A stretch of DNA of 11,243 nt from Candidatus Woesearchaeota archaeon (GCA_018303225.1 JAGVYO010000012.1:1-11243); one strand, 5' to 3'. Shown: positions 1-6,894, counted from the stretch's first letter. Program-made: numbers and translations. The notes: a model not told the origin generated them from the sequence alone.

Positions 1-650
1 TCCTTCCCCTTCAGGAAATTCTCCAGATTTGCCAGGTTTTTTCCGAGAACCACCACCTTCAATTTGTTTTTCTCGGCTGCTTTGGCGGCGATGGGGTCAA
101 ACGGCATGTTCAGGCCTGGCTTCCAGGCATTTCCGACCAGTTTCCGGAATCTTTTCCAGGTCAGGTCCTTCATCGGCTCCGCATTCCTGAACTTCTTCGG
201 GTTTTTGTCGTAAACATAATCTACGTTGGTCATGTTGATCAATGTAGTTATTTTCAGATTCCTGGCCAAAAGAACCGCATCGTAATCCGTGCTCCAGCCG
301 GGCTTCCAGCCGGCTGCAACAAGAATCCGTTTTGTGAAGGAAACATGCCCTGTCGGGTCCACCACCACCTGCGCCTCTGCATACGGATGGAAAATGCGCT
401 GCAATAGGAGCGCATTAAGGCGGGTGGCGTAAATCCCGAGCCAGTCCTTGTCCACTGGCTTCGATTTGGTGATTTTATCGACGGCATCCTGGTAATTTCT
501 TGCCAGCTTTCCGCCGCCGCAGTAAATGACAAAGCGGCATTTCTTTTTTACAAAGGCCAATATCATTTTTCTGAACTTTTTCAGAAAAGAGGCGTCTACC
601 TTATCCGGCACAATCAACGAACCGCCCAGCGAGAGGATTACAGTTTTCAT
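1..650 (-). CDS. pyrH: UMP kinase, archaeal type (3' end cut by window edge)
   Basis: This gene phosphorylates UMP to UDP with ATP, in the cytoplasm, the step leading to UTP and CTP. I translated 216 codons from the ATG at 650-648; the reading frame is still open at position 1, so only a few C-terminal residues should be missing (archaeal members are about 225 residues). The amino-acid-kinase fold is visible: the N-terminal glycine loop LSLGGSLIVP (6-15), CGGGKLARNYQ (44-54), WLGIYATRLNA (70-80), the UMP-site-like stretch GWKPGWSTDYDAV (114-126), NMTNVDYVYDKNPKKF (139-154) and MPFDPIAAK (182-190). It is the last visible gene of the secF operon; one base separates its ATG from the preceding stop. 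CTP synthase, a later enzyme of the same pathway, is encoded nearby in a separate unit. Family assignment is confident. Confidence 0.9.
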   Translation of the reverse strand, partial: MKTVILSLGGSLIVPDKVDASFLKKFRKMILAFVKKKCRFVIYCGGGKLARNYQDAVDKITKSKPVDKDWLGIYATRLNALLLQRIFHPYAEAQVVVDPTGHVSFTKRILVAAGWKPGWSTDYDAVLLARNLKITTLINMTNVDYVYDKNPKKFRNAEPMKDLTWKRFRKLVGNAWKPGLNMPFDPIAAKAAEKNKLKVVVLGKNLANLENFLKGK

Positions 651-651
651 G

Positions 652-1002
652 TTAGCTTCCCAAGCCGATCAACGAGACGCCCGCCAGAATCAGCGCAATG
701 CCTGTCCATTTCAATTTGTTCATCTTTTCCTTCAGAAACCACATGGAAAGGAAACTGACCCATACATACGAAAGCGCCACGAAGGGGTAGAGGACGGACA
801 AATCACCGCCACGAAGGGCCGGAATGAAGAGGATAGTACCGATGGAGTAGAAGAAGATGCCTCCGATGAGGTATTTGTTGAAGATGATGGAGCGCAGATT
901 GAAGGATATCCGGCTGGATGCTTTCTTCAGCAGGATCGGGCCAAAAGAACCGATTAAATCCGCCGTAATAACCAACAGGACCGCCCACCATTGCGTTGCC
1001 AT
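652..1002 (-). CDS. Four-TM EamA/SMR-like half-transporter, second of a pair
   Basis: A 116-residue membrane protein with four predicted helices, half the size of a full EamA/DMT transporter and the size of SMR or ArnE/ArnF subunits. It carries ALRGGDLSVLYP between helices 2 and 3, KMNKLKW before helix 4 and a small-residue-rich C-terminus. Its ATG overlaps the TAA of the upstream paralogue by one base (TAATG), and GGAGG lies about 12 nt upstream, so translational coupling is likely. Basic residues cluster in loop 1 (KK, R, R, K) and loop 3 (four K), with none at either terminus. By the positive-inside rule both termini should face outside, which appears opposite to its partner. Homologous subunits move drugs or polyprenyl-phosphate sugars. 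The substrate here is unknown; the pair probably acts as a heterodimer. Confidence 0.82.
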   Translation of the reverse strand: MATQWWAVLLVITADLIGSFGPILLKKASSRISFNLRSIIFNKYLIGGIFFYSIGTILFIPALRGGDLSVLYPFVALSYVWVSFLSMWFLKEKMNKLKWTGIALILAGVSLIGLGS

Positions 1003-1391
1003 TATATCCCCTTGACCTCCTGGAAAATATCATCCTGTTTCCGGCTTCCTATGCCGATAAAGGTGATGCCGAGCACAATGCCTGCCACGCCGCTCCATTT
1101 CAGCAGGTTCATGGTCTCCCCGAAAAAATACACCGACAGAATGCTGACCCAGATATAGCCGGTGGCGATGATAGGATACAGCGCGGATAAATCTCCGCCC
1201 CGCAGCGCGATGATCAGAATGACCGCCCCCAAACCGTACAATGCCAGTCCTGCCCACAAGAAAGGGCTGGCCAGCAAGGCAGCAACCCCTAGGGACAGCT
1301 GCGCGATGCTCTTCTTATAGAGTATCTGGGCAATGGATATCAGGACTGTGCATACCAGCACCATACCAATCGAGGAAAGTTTAGTAGTCAT
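1002..1391 (-). CDS. Four-TM EamA/SMR-like half-transporter, first of a pair
   Basis: A 129-residue protein with four predicted helices, paralogous to the next gene: both have ALRGGDLS(A/V)LYP after helix 2, Y(I/V)WVS in helix 3, a MN-L-KW segment before helix 4 and a glycine-rich end (GIGS / GLGS). It differs in having a charged C-terminal tail of about 14 residues (SRKQDDIFQEVKGI) and a lysine at the N-terminus; basic residues in N-terminus + loop 2 + C-terminus slightly outnumber those in loops 1 + 3, suggesting N-in/C-in. It starts 2 nt after the secD stop with no clear Shine-Dalgarno, so it probably depends on read-through translation from secD. Transport of a small molecule or lipid-linked sugar is inferred from family membership (EamA / ArnE-ArnF / SMR); the substrate cannot be read from sequence. 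Confidence 0.82.
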   Translation of the reverse strand: MTTKLSSIGMVLVCTVLISIAQILYKKSIAQLSLGVAALLASPFLWAGLALYGLGAVILIIALRGGDLSALYPIIATGYIWVSILSVYFFGETMNLLKWSGVAGIVLGITFIGIGSRKQDDIFQEVKGI

Positions 1392-1393
1392 TC

Positions 1394-3121
1394 TCAGTCA
1401 TTCAATAATATTTCAACCATGGCCGCGAACGCGGGACGGGTGATGAAGACGCCGATGGAAGCGCCGATGATCGTGGTCAATGCGAACCCTTTCAGCAGGC
1501 CGGCTCCTGCGAAGAACAAGGCCAGCATGGCCACCACCAGCGAGAAATACGATCCCATGATGATGAAAAAGGCGTTCTTGAAACGCTGCTTCCAGGACTG
1601 GAAAATGCGCTGGCCGCGCAAGGTTTCGTCGGTGATGACGATCTGATGATCCACGCCCGTACCTACGGCAATGACGATTCCGGCGATAGCTGCCAGGTCA
1701 ATATTCCAGCCAATCAGCGCGGCTGCTCCTAAAAGTATAGTCAGCTCCGAGACAACCGTAACGATGATGGGCAGCGCAATCCTCCATTTCCGGTAGCGGA
1801 TGTAGATAACGGCCGCTACGCTGAGCACGGAGAGTGCTCCGAGCAGCAGGGCATTCCGGATGAATTCCTCTCCAAGAAGAGGAGAGATGGCATCGATTTT
1901 CTTGATTTCGAGCTTCACGGGCAGCGAGCCGGTAATCAGCACGGTCTGCAGCCGCTTCATGTCGCCCAAGGTATTGAACACCGCTTCCTGCTGGCTAACG
2001 CCTGTGCGCGATCCGGTGATCTGAATCTCGGTCACGGCACGGCCCCTCAAGTCAGACGCTATGTTGAGCTGGTCCACGGCCTGGTCGTCCAGGAAGAGAA
2101 CCAGGGGTTCGCTCAGATAGCTGCCCTGTGCACTCGGGATTACGCTTAATTTCGAGGTCGCATCGGCCTGGCGCTGCGCAGCTTCAGTGGTCAACGCGAT
2201 GGAGAACCGGAAGGAGCATGCCCAACCGCCTTCCAGGGTGCCACATCCCCTGCTCGGATCAATGCCGGCACAATCCGCTGATCTGCAGACATATGTGATA
2301 TCCTGGCCGCCGCGGAACACCGTAGCGTTGCCAATCCTGCCTTCGAATTTTCCCTGGCGCGCAAGCAGCGATTTGACTTCCTCTTCGCTCGCTCCTGCAA
2401 TCTCCACCAGGATGAACTGATTTCCGGATAAATCCCCGGCTTCCCTCACAATCAGGTCGCTTAATCCGTAAACATTGAGGCGCTCTTTGATATTGGCAAG
2501 AAGGAACTCCATGTCCTGCGCCGAAAGCTCTTCTTCGGGCTGCAGCAGCACTCTTGTGCCGCCCTGCAAGTCCAACCCTTTCCGGATGTTAGTAGTAGGC
2601 GCTTCGTAGACCCGGAGACCGATATCGGCTGTGCCGAGGGAGCGCGTTTCTGTCCGTGGAACTTCTACGACACGGCTTACGGTCTTGTTCACTTCCTGCA
2701 TAACGCCGTTGACGGTTTCGTTGACCGTAATCGTTTCCGTGATGGTTTTCATCACGGTGTCGTTATAGACGATGGTCTCAGTCTTCTCGGCCGTGACAAG
2801 GGTGTGGAAGCCTTCACTGGTGCGGATCTGGAGGGTACGATTGGGCCCGATGTCCTGAATGAACGCATAGTAATCCTCGGGCTCCACTACCGGCTGATTG
2901 TTGATGGCCAAAATGCGTTCCCGGCTCATGGGAGGGGTATTTGGATTGGGCTGCGGAAAAGGCGGCTGGGCCAGACTGGCCGAGCTGTTGGGAAGGATGC
3001 TCCGGACAGCCGCGCCTTCATTCCAGAAATTGGGGCGGATGGCTACAATGGAGAGAATAAGGAAGATTAGCAAAATGATGATACGGACATTGGTGAACAG
3101 TTTCTTAACTTTGGGATTCAT
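1394..3121 (-). CDS. secD: Protein-export membrane protein SecD
   Basis: SecD works with SecF at the Sec translocon, helping preproteins move across the cytoplasmic membrane. The 575 residues show TM1 at about 13-29; a PDZ-like stretch with ILAINNQPV (70-78); a threonine/valine-rich region with sequons NDT (120), NET (134) and NKT (145); the SecD signature KGLDLQGGTRVLLQPE (181-196); a large extracytoplasmic domain; and a C-terminal bundle of five TM segments containing VGTGVDHQIVITDE (486-499), the conserved helix motif of SecD/SecF. Four cysteines (279, 284, 293, 302) sit in a glycine-rich insertion in the extracytoplasmic domain, spaced like a metal knuckle or two disulfides. The ATG lies within the last codons of secF (17-nt overlap). 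At 575 residues it is at the long end for archaeal SecD. Identification is very secure. Confidence 0.95.
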   Translation of the reverse strand: MNPKVKKLFTNVRIIILLIFLILSIVAIRPNFWNEGAAVRSILPNSSASLAQPPFPQPNPNTPPMSRERILAINNQPVVEPEDYYAFIQDIGPNRTLQIRTSEGFHTLVTAEKTETIVYNDTVMKTITETITVNETVNGVMQEVNKTVSRVVEVPRTETRSLGTADIGLRVYEAPTTNIRKGLDLQGGTRVLLQPEEELSAQDMEFLLANIKERLNVYGLSDLIVREAGDLSGNQFILVEIAGASEEEVKSLLARQGKFEGRIGNATVFRGGQDITYVCRSADCAGIDPSRGCGTLEGGWACSFRFSIALTTEAAQRQADATSKLSVIPSAQGSYLSEPLVLFLDDQAVDQLNIASDLRGRAVTEIQITGSRTGVSQQEAVFNTLGDMKRLQTVLITGSLPVKLEIKKIDAISPLLGEEFIRNALLLGALSVLSVAAVIYIRYRKWRIALPIIVTVVSELTILLGAAALIGWNIDLAAIAGIVIAVGTGVDHQIVITDETLRGQRIFQSWKQRFKNAFFIIMGSYFSLVVAMLALFFAGAGLLKGFALTTIIGASIGVFITRPAFAAMVEILLND

Positions 3122-4046
3122 GGTGCAATGCGTGTTTTTCTTTCCGTTCTATATATATCCGCAAAATTCCGACGTTCTGGATCCATGTGTTGATGACATC
3201 CACAAGCAAGCCGATAAAAAGGATAATCATGATCTGCCGGATCACTTCGGATTGTGAAAAGATCATGGCCAGGGTAACCGTCACTAACGTGGTAGCGGTC
3301 ATGGTCATTCCGGTCTTCGTGGCTTCCATCAGTCGTTTCATCAGCGATCCTTCTTTATGTTTCAGCAATTTAGTGGAAAGAAGAAGGTCTGTGTCTACGG
3401 AATAACCTATCAGCATCAGAAAAGCCGCTATTCCGGCGGTGCTCAGCCGGATGCCCAGCAGGTTCACAATGGCCAGCGTGACCACGATGTCCGAAAACGC
3501 CGCCAGGATGACGGCCATCGAGGGTATGGCCAGCCTGAAATAGAGGAACACCACGATGCCCATGAAGACAAAGGCCATCAGCAGCGCAAAAAAGGTCTCT
3601 TTAAAGAAACTGGCGCCCAGGGAAGAGCCAATGAATTCAACGGTATACATGTCCTCTGTGAGGGGGGTAGCGACCGCCGATGAAAGCGTGCTAATCAGGG
3701 CTTCGATGTTGGCCTCCTGCGAACCGTCAATGTCCGAGTCCACTATAAACCCAATCGGATTGCCCAGACTGGTCAGGGAACGGACCGACACCTCGGCAGT
3801 AGGGTATGCCCTCTGCAAATCCTGCGCCAATGCATCGATGCTGATATCCTTTTCCAGAAACACCGTGACCGTGAGGCCGCCTTTCAGGGAAATGTCCTTG
3901 TACAGGAAATCGCCGGTCTGGGCATATTGCAGGAAAATGAGAAAAAGGGCAACGGCGAACATCAAAGCGGGTATCCAGAGCAGCTTTTTGTACTGCGTAT
4001 CATAGAAGTTCTTCCAGCCGGTCAATGCCTCGGTTTCTTCGCTCAT
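3105..4046 (-). CDS. secF: Protein-export membrane protein SecF
   Basis: Partner of SecD in the SecDF complex of the Sec export pathway. The 313 residues show a cytoplasmic N-terminus, TM1 (about 22-41), the periplasmic-side signature DISLKGGLTVTV (51-62), an extracytoplasmic domain to about residue 148, then five TM helices containing IGYSVDTDLLLSTK (213-226), the SecF form of the helix-4 motif. A histidine-rich tail ends the protein (KEKHALHHESQS). It is the first gene of the operon. The gene order secF-secD is the archaeal order, the reverse of the bacterial one. A TATA-like box centred about 29 nt before the ATG predicts almost no 5' leader, and there is no Shine-Dalgarno. Upstream of that promoter lies repeat copy A. 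Confidence 0.95.
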   Translation of the reverse strand: MSEETEALTGWKNFYDTQYKKLLWIPALMFAVALFLIFLQYAQTGDFLYKDISLKGGLTVTVFLEKDISIDALAQDLQRAYPTAEVSVRSLTSLGNPIGFIVDSDIDGSQEANIEALISTLSSAVATPLTEDMYTVEFIGSSLGASFFKETFFALLMAFVFMGIVVFLYFRLAIPSMAVILAAFSDIVVTLAIVNLLGIRLSTAGIAAFLMLIGYSVDTDLLLSTKLLKHKEGSLMKRLMEATKTGMTMTATTLVTVTLAMIFSQSEVIRQIMIILFIGLLVDVINTWIQNVGILRIYIERKEKHALHHESQS

Positions 4047-4067
4047 TATGGTTCCAGAATCAAAGAT

Positions 4068-4080
4068 TCATTTTTAAAGC
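4068..4080 (-). promoter_or_regulatory. Core promoter of the secF-secD-EamA-EamA-pyrH operon
   Basis: Read on the minus strand this is GCTTTAAAAATGA, a TATA-like box centred near 4075, about 29 nt before the secF ATG at 4046. Archaeal TATA boxes sit about 26-27 nt before the transcription start, so the start would fall within two or so bases of the ATG: a leaderless mRNA. Confidence 0.6.
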
Positions 4081-4110
4081 TTGTGCTTTGGAAATGATTA
4101 AAAATGGGAG

Positions 4111-4237
4111 AAAATGAAACATTTGAGAAGATATTTTTTTTGCGGAGGTTGGGTTCATTACAAAAATTCCGTGCCGGAATTTTTGGACTCACGCTATCGC
4201 AAAGAAAATGATTTTTTATTCAATGCGCGCAAAATAA
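4111..4237 (-). repeat. Intergenic repeat copy A, upstream of the secF promoter
   Basis: One of two copies of a roughly 125-bp AT-rich element; the other is at 6714-6837 in the same orientation. By eye the copies share AAAATGAAACATT at the low-coordinate end, a T-run, CAAAAATT before and AATTTTTGGACTC after the hairpin centre, and AAAATGATTT..TATTCAATGCGC at the high-coordinate end. The strand is given relative to the downstream gene, secF, whose TATA box begins about 30 nt beyond this element. No terminal inverted repeats, target-site duplication or coding potential was seen, so I do not call it a transposon. Confidence 0.8.
4162..4184. repeat. Perfect hairpin in repeat copy A
   Basis: AAAAATTCCG, loop TGC, CGGAATTTTT: a perfect 10-bp stem with a 3-nt loop. 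Relative to copy B, the eighth base pair is C-G here and T-A there, a compensatory change that keeps pairing. The loop TGC is the reverse complement of copy B's GCA. Confidence 0.8.
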
Positions 4238-4276
4238 GAAGCAATGGATGAGATTACGGATTTTAGGACAGCTTCT

Positions 4277-5998
4277 TTACTTTTTAATCATGGCTTGAAC
4301 GAAGCCATAGAACAATGGCGATGGGTCTTCAAGCCGTGACTTGAACTCAGGATGGCTCTGCGTAGCGACGAAAAAAGGATGCCGGGGAAGCTCGATGAAC
4401 TCCATCAGCCGGGTGCCGTCATGGCGCACATGGTAGCCGGAGAAATGAAGCCCGTTCTTTTCCAGGGCCGGAATGAATTCCGGATTGACTTCGTAGCGGT
4501 GCCGGTGCCGCTCAAGGATTGCATGTTTAGGGGTCGAAAGGACACCGAGGCGGAAGGCCTCGTTCTTCTTCGTCCTCAGCCAGCGCAGGCGTTCCTGGTC
4601 CCCTTTCAGCCGGCCGGTTGTTTTATAGAGCTTAAAGACGCGCGAATCGGGGTTAAGGATGGCGGAGTAAGCGCCCAGCCGCATGGTGCCGCCGTAGCGC
4701 GACTCTTCCATCAGTTTCCGCTGCGCAGGAAGGATATCAATCACCGGGTAAGGGGTCTTCGGGTCTACCTCGGTCGTGTTGGCGTTCTGAAGATGGCAGA
4801 CATTCCGTGCATATTCCACCACGGCCAGCTGCAGGCCGTAGCATAATCCCAAAAAGGGGATGCTGTGCACACGTGCATAATTAATGGTCTTGATCTTGCC
4901 TTCAACGCCGGATGAGCCAAAACCGCCGGGGATGATGATGCCGTCGTATTTTTTCAGGCTGGACAGGTCATGGCCTTTCCGTTCCATCTCTTTGGAGTTC
5001 ACCCAGTTGATCTCCACACTGGCCCCGAAGCTTGCGCTCGCATGGATCAAGGCATGATTGATGGAGATGTACGAATCTGCCAGGCTGTAATCGCCGATGT
5101 CCACGTATTTCCCCACGATAGCGACTTTCAGGGTCTTTTTCGGATGCCGGATCTGCTCGACCAGCTGCTTCCATCTTTTCCACGCTGGTTTTTTCCTCGG
5201 CTGCATGTTGAATTTCCGTAGTATCTTCAACCCGAGCTTGTCGGCCTCCAAATCGATAGGGATCTGGTAGATGGTATCGATGTCCGGCTCTGAGATGATA
5301 TGGTCCCGCGGGATATTGACGTAGGTCTCGATCTTCTTCTTCCGCACGTTGTCCAGGGGGCGCTTGGCACGGCAGATGATGAAATCCGGGAAGATGCCGT
5401 TCTCCGAGAGCATGCGGATGGCCTGCTGCGTCGGCTTTGTCTTCATCTCCTCGATATGCCCGGGCGTCGGAAGATAGGTGATCAGCATGTAGATCACGTC
5501 TTTTTCGCCCAGCTCGCGCTCCAGGCTTTTCGCGGCAAAAAGATAGGGGATGTTCTCGAAATCGCCGATCGTGCCCCCTATCTCAATGACCACAAAATCG
5601 TGGCCGTTGGCGGCACTGCGGATGCGGCGTTTGATCTCATCCGGGATATGGGGGATGAACTGGACAGTCTGGCCGAGAAATTCGCCTTTGCGCTCCCTGT
5701 CAATCACGGTCTTGTAGATCTGGCCGGTGGTGATGTTGTTGCGCTTGGGCATGTCGATGCCGAAGAACCGCTCGTAATTTCCAAGATCCTGGTCAATCTC
5801 ACCGCCGTCATCGGTGACCCATACCTCGCCATGCTCGGTGGGCCTCAATGTGCCCGCATCGTAGTTGATGTAGGGGTCAATCTTGATGGCCGTTACCCTG
5901 AAGCCGTACTGCTGAAGAATCTTGCCGATCGAAGCGGTAGTGACGCCTTTTCCGACACCCGACATAACGCCGCCTACCACTACAATGTATTTAGTCAT
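4277..5998 (-). CDS. pyrG: CTP synthase (glutamine-hydrolysing)
   Basis: Converts UTP to CTP using ATP and glutamine-derived ammonia. With the ATG at 5998 the protein has 573 residues. The N-terminal synthase domain has the P-loop SGVGKG (13-18), KIDPYINYDAGTLRP (about 39-53), EHGEVWVTDDGGEID (about 55-69) and IEIGGTIGD (138-146). The C-terminal class-I glutamine amidotransferase domain has PGGFGSSG (about 357-364), the nucleophile elbow GLCYG with Cys386, ERHRHRYEVN (about 496-505) and HPEF with His549/Glu551, so all catalytic residues are present. Between LY (about 458) and ERHRH lie about 37 residues, where well-known enzymes have far fewer: an insertion in the amidotransferase domain. A TTG two codons upstream (6004) is also in frame, but AGGGGG lies 6 nt before the ATG and would abut the TTG, so ATG is chosen. 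Confidence 0.95.
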   Translation of the reverse strand: MTKYIVVVGGVMSGVGKGVTTASIGKILQQYGFRVTAIKIDPYINYDAGTLRPTEHGEVWVTDDGGEIDQDLGNYERFFGIDMPKRNNITTGQIYKTVIDRERKGEFLGQTVQFIPHIPDEIKRRIRSAANGHDFVVIEIGGTIGDFENIPYLFAAKSLERELGEKDVIYMLITYLPTPGHIEEMKTKPTQQAIRMLSENGIFPDFIICRAKRPLDNVRKKKIETYVNIPRDHIISEPDIDTIYQIPIDLEADKLGLKILRKFNMQPRKKPAWKRWKQLVEQIRHPKKTLKVAIVGKYVDIGDYSLADSYISINHALIHASASFGASVEINWVNSKEMERKGHDLSSLKKYDGIIIPGGFGSSGVEGKIKTINYARVHSIPFLGLCYGLQLAVVEYARNVCHLQNANTTEVDPKTPYPVIDILPAQRKLMEESRYGGTMRLGAYSAILNPDSRVFKLYKTTGRLKGDQERLRWLRTKKNEAFRLGVLSTPKHAILERHRHRYEVNPEFIPALEKNGLHFSGYHVRHDGTRLMEFIELPRHPFFVATQSHPEFKSRLEDPSPLFYGFVQAMIKK

Positions 5999-6004
5999 GG
6001 ACAA

Positions 6005-6010
6005 CCCCCT
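6005..6010 (-). promoter_or_regulatory. Shine-Dalgarno deciding the pyrG start
   Basis: AGGGGG on the minus strand, 6 nt before the ATG at 5998 and with no gap before the in-frame TTG at 6004. The spacing favours the ATG. This is the one promoter-proximal gene in the window with a leader and a ribosome binding site; the others look leaderless. Confidence 0.6.
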
Positions 6011-6035
6011 TTAGGGCCTATTCCAGAAATCGCAT

Positions 6036-6043
6036 TTAATAAA
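6036..6043 (-). promoter_or_regulatory. TATA-like box of pyrG
   Basis: TTTATTAA on the minus strand, about 42 nt before the pyrG ATG. The expected transcription start near 6013-6014 gives a leader of about 16 nt that includes the AGGGGG Shine-Dalgarno. It lies in the roughly 100-bp gap after the M50 protease gene, so pyrG can be transcribed independently. Confidence 0.55.
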
Positions 6044-6099
6044 TCTTTTGGTTGCCGCATTGACCGGGGATGTAATTATTGCTATTTAAAGTTTATGGT

Positions 6100-6669
6100 T
6101 TAGAAGAACGCCGCGAACAGTCCCCGGTACACCTGCCAGCCGTCGAAGCCGGGAATGGGCAGCATGTTGAAGATGAAGAGGAACATGTTGATGCGCGCGG
6201 TCAACGCAAGGAACTGGGCCCAGGATTTCTTTACTTTTTTGCTGCGGAGCAGGCCGGCTGCGACGAGCCATAGCAATCCGTTGGTCAATGGGCCGGCCAG
6301 CGCTGTCATGGAGAACTGCAGCGCCGTGGCGTTTCCGGTGATGGAGACATAGGCGGGAACGAAGAAGATGAAGCCGAAGTTCAGGAGTTTCAACAGCAGC
6401 CCAACGCCCAGAAAGAAATATGCAGCCTGAAACACGGCTTCCAGCCCGAAGGAGAGGGCCACAAATTTGTGCGCCAGCTCGTGGAGGATAATAGCGGGTG
6501 CGACGGCCTGGATAGCGAAGAGAAAATGGCCTCTGTCCGGATGGGCGTAAGCCTTCAGCGGGTCGTAATTTTCCTCCCGGGGCCTTGGAATAAAGCCCAT
6601 GAAGAGGTAGCCCACGATCAGGCTCATCAGCACCATATCGATGATTTCCTGCAGTACGAAGAGAGGCAT
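6100..6669 (-). CDS. M50 / site-2-protease-type membrane metalloprotease
   Basis: A predicted intramembrane zinc metalloprotease of 189 residues. The HExxH zinc motif is HELAH (63-67) inside a hydrophobic segment; the second half of the site is NMLPIPGFDGW (168-178), matching the NxxPxxxxDG signature that gives the third ligand (Asp176). AGPLTN (125-130) is another conserved element of small M50 proteins. Several TM helices cover most of the chain, with a cytoplasmic-like charged loop RSKKVKKSW (142-150). There is no PDZ or CBS domain, so this is a minimal catalytic core. Family members cleave membrane-embedded substrates such as anti-sigma factors or signal-peptide remnants; the substrate here is unknown. 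It is divergent from the gene at 6917 and has its own leaderless-type promoter preceded by repeat copy B. The family call is secure, the biological role is not. Confidence 0.9.
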   Translation of the reverse strand: MPLFVLQEIIDMVLMSLIVGYLFMGFIPRPREENYDPLKAYAHPDRGHFLFAIQAVAPAIILHELAHKFVALSFGLEAVFQAAYFFLGVGLLLKLLNFGFIFFVPAYVSITGNATALQFSMTALAGPLTNGLLWLVAAGLLRSKKVKKSWAQFLALTARINMFLFIFNMLPIPGFDGWQVYRGLFAAFF

Positions 6670-6692
6670 ACCTGATTTGAAGTTTTGGATAA

Positions 6693-6700
6693 TTTATAAA
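6693..6700 (-). promoter_or_regulatory. TATA box of the M50 protease gene
   Basis: TTTATAAA, centred about 27 nt before the ATG at 6669, predicting transcription starting at or next to the start codon (leaderless). Confidence 0.65.
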
Positions 6701-6713
6701 CGTTTAGATTAAT

Positions 6714-6837
6714 AAAATGAAACATTGTGAAAAACTCTTTTTTTAGCGTGTTGGATCATCACAAAAATTTCGGCACGAAATTTTTGGACTCGCACTACCA
6801 TAAATAAAATGATTTCTTATTCAATGCGCCACAATAA
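6714..6837 (-). repeat. Intergenic repeat copy B, upstream of the M50 protease promoter
   Basis: Second copy of the element at 4111-4237, same orientation. Its low-coordinate end lies only about 13 nt from the protease TATA box. The segments AAAATGAAACATT, AATTTTTGGACTC and TTATTCAATGCGC match copy A exactly; the segments between diverge with small indels. Here the element lies between divergent genes, so it cannot be the terminator of either neighbour. Confidence 0.8.
6763..6785. repeat. Perfect hairpin in repeat copy B
   Basis: AAAAATTTCG, loop GCA, CGAAATTTTT: a perfect 10-bp stem. It keeps the same architecture as copy A despite substitutions in both arms, which points to selection on the palindrome or RNA stem. 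Confidence 0.8.
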
Positions 6838-6887
6838 ATTTCATCCGTAGAAAAACTTCTCTGAGATACCCTTTTTGGCAGAAATCC

Positions 6888-6894
6888 TTTTATA
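6888..6894 (+). promoter_or_regulatory. TATA-like box of the CARF-like gene
   Basis: TTTTATA, centred about 26 nt before the ATG at 6917, so the transcript should be leaderless. Confidence 0.55.

Larger units (their letters stand above)
4047..4276. other. Intergenic region between pyrG and secF
   Basis: 230 bp, AT-rich compared with the flanking genes. It holds the secF promoter (about 4068-4080), repeat copy A (4111-4237) with its hairpin, and roughly 40 bp just downstream of the pyrG stop. I see no open reading frame or tRNA. Transcripts from pyrG entering from the right would read the hairpin followed by TTTTT, so repeat A could also stop pyrG transcription. Confidence 0.6.

Noticed and set aside
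526..957. 143-codon plus-strand open frame across pyrH and the second half-transporter
   Set aside because: It spans two well-supported minus-strand genes and their junction, and its translation is low-complexity and charged with no recognisable pattern.
4047..4276. tRNA or other structured RNA gene in the pyrG-secF gap
   Set aside because: No cloverleaf, GGTTCGAATCC-like T arm or CCA-adjacent acceptor stem was found; only the short repeat hairpin is present.
6002..6004. TTG start for pyrG two codons upstream of the ATG
   Set aside because: The AGGGGG ribosome site directly abuts the TTG, leaving no spacer, but is 6 nt from the ATG.
5300..6103. 267-codon open frame on the plus strand opposite pyrG
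   Set aside because: It is antisense to the most conserved part of CTP synthase, has no protein-like domain pattern, and no promoter or ribosome site. It is a by-product of the codon bias of pyrG.
6763..6785. Repeat hairpin as an ordinary intrinsic terminator
   Set aside because: For copy A a terminator role for pyrG is possible, but copy B lies between divergent genes with no transcript ending there. Terminator function does not explain both locations or the conserved 125 bp.
6755..6795. Box C-like TGATGA on the minus strand of repeat copy B, suggesting a C/D box sRNA
   Set aside because: Copy A has TAATGA at the same place and no CTGA D box was found at suitable spacing in either copy.
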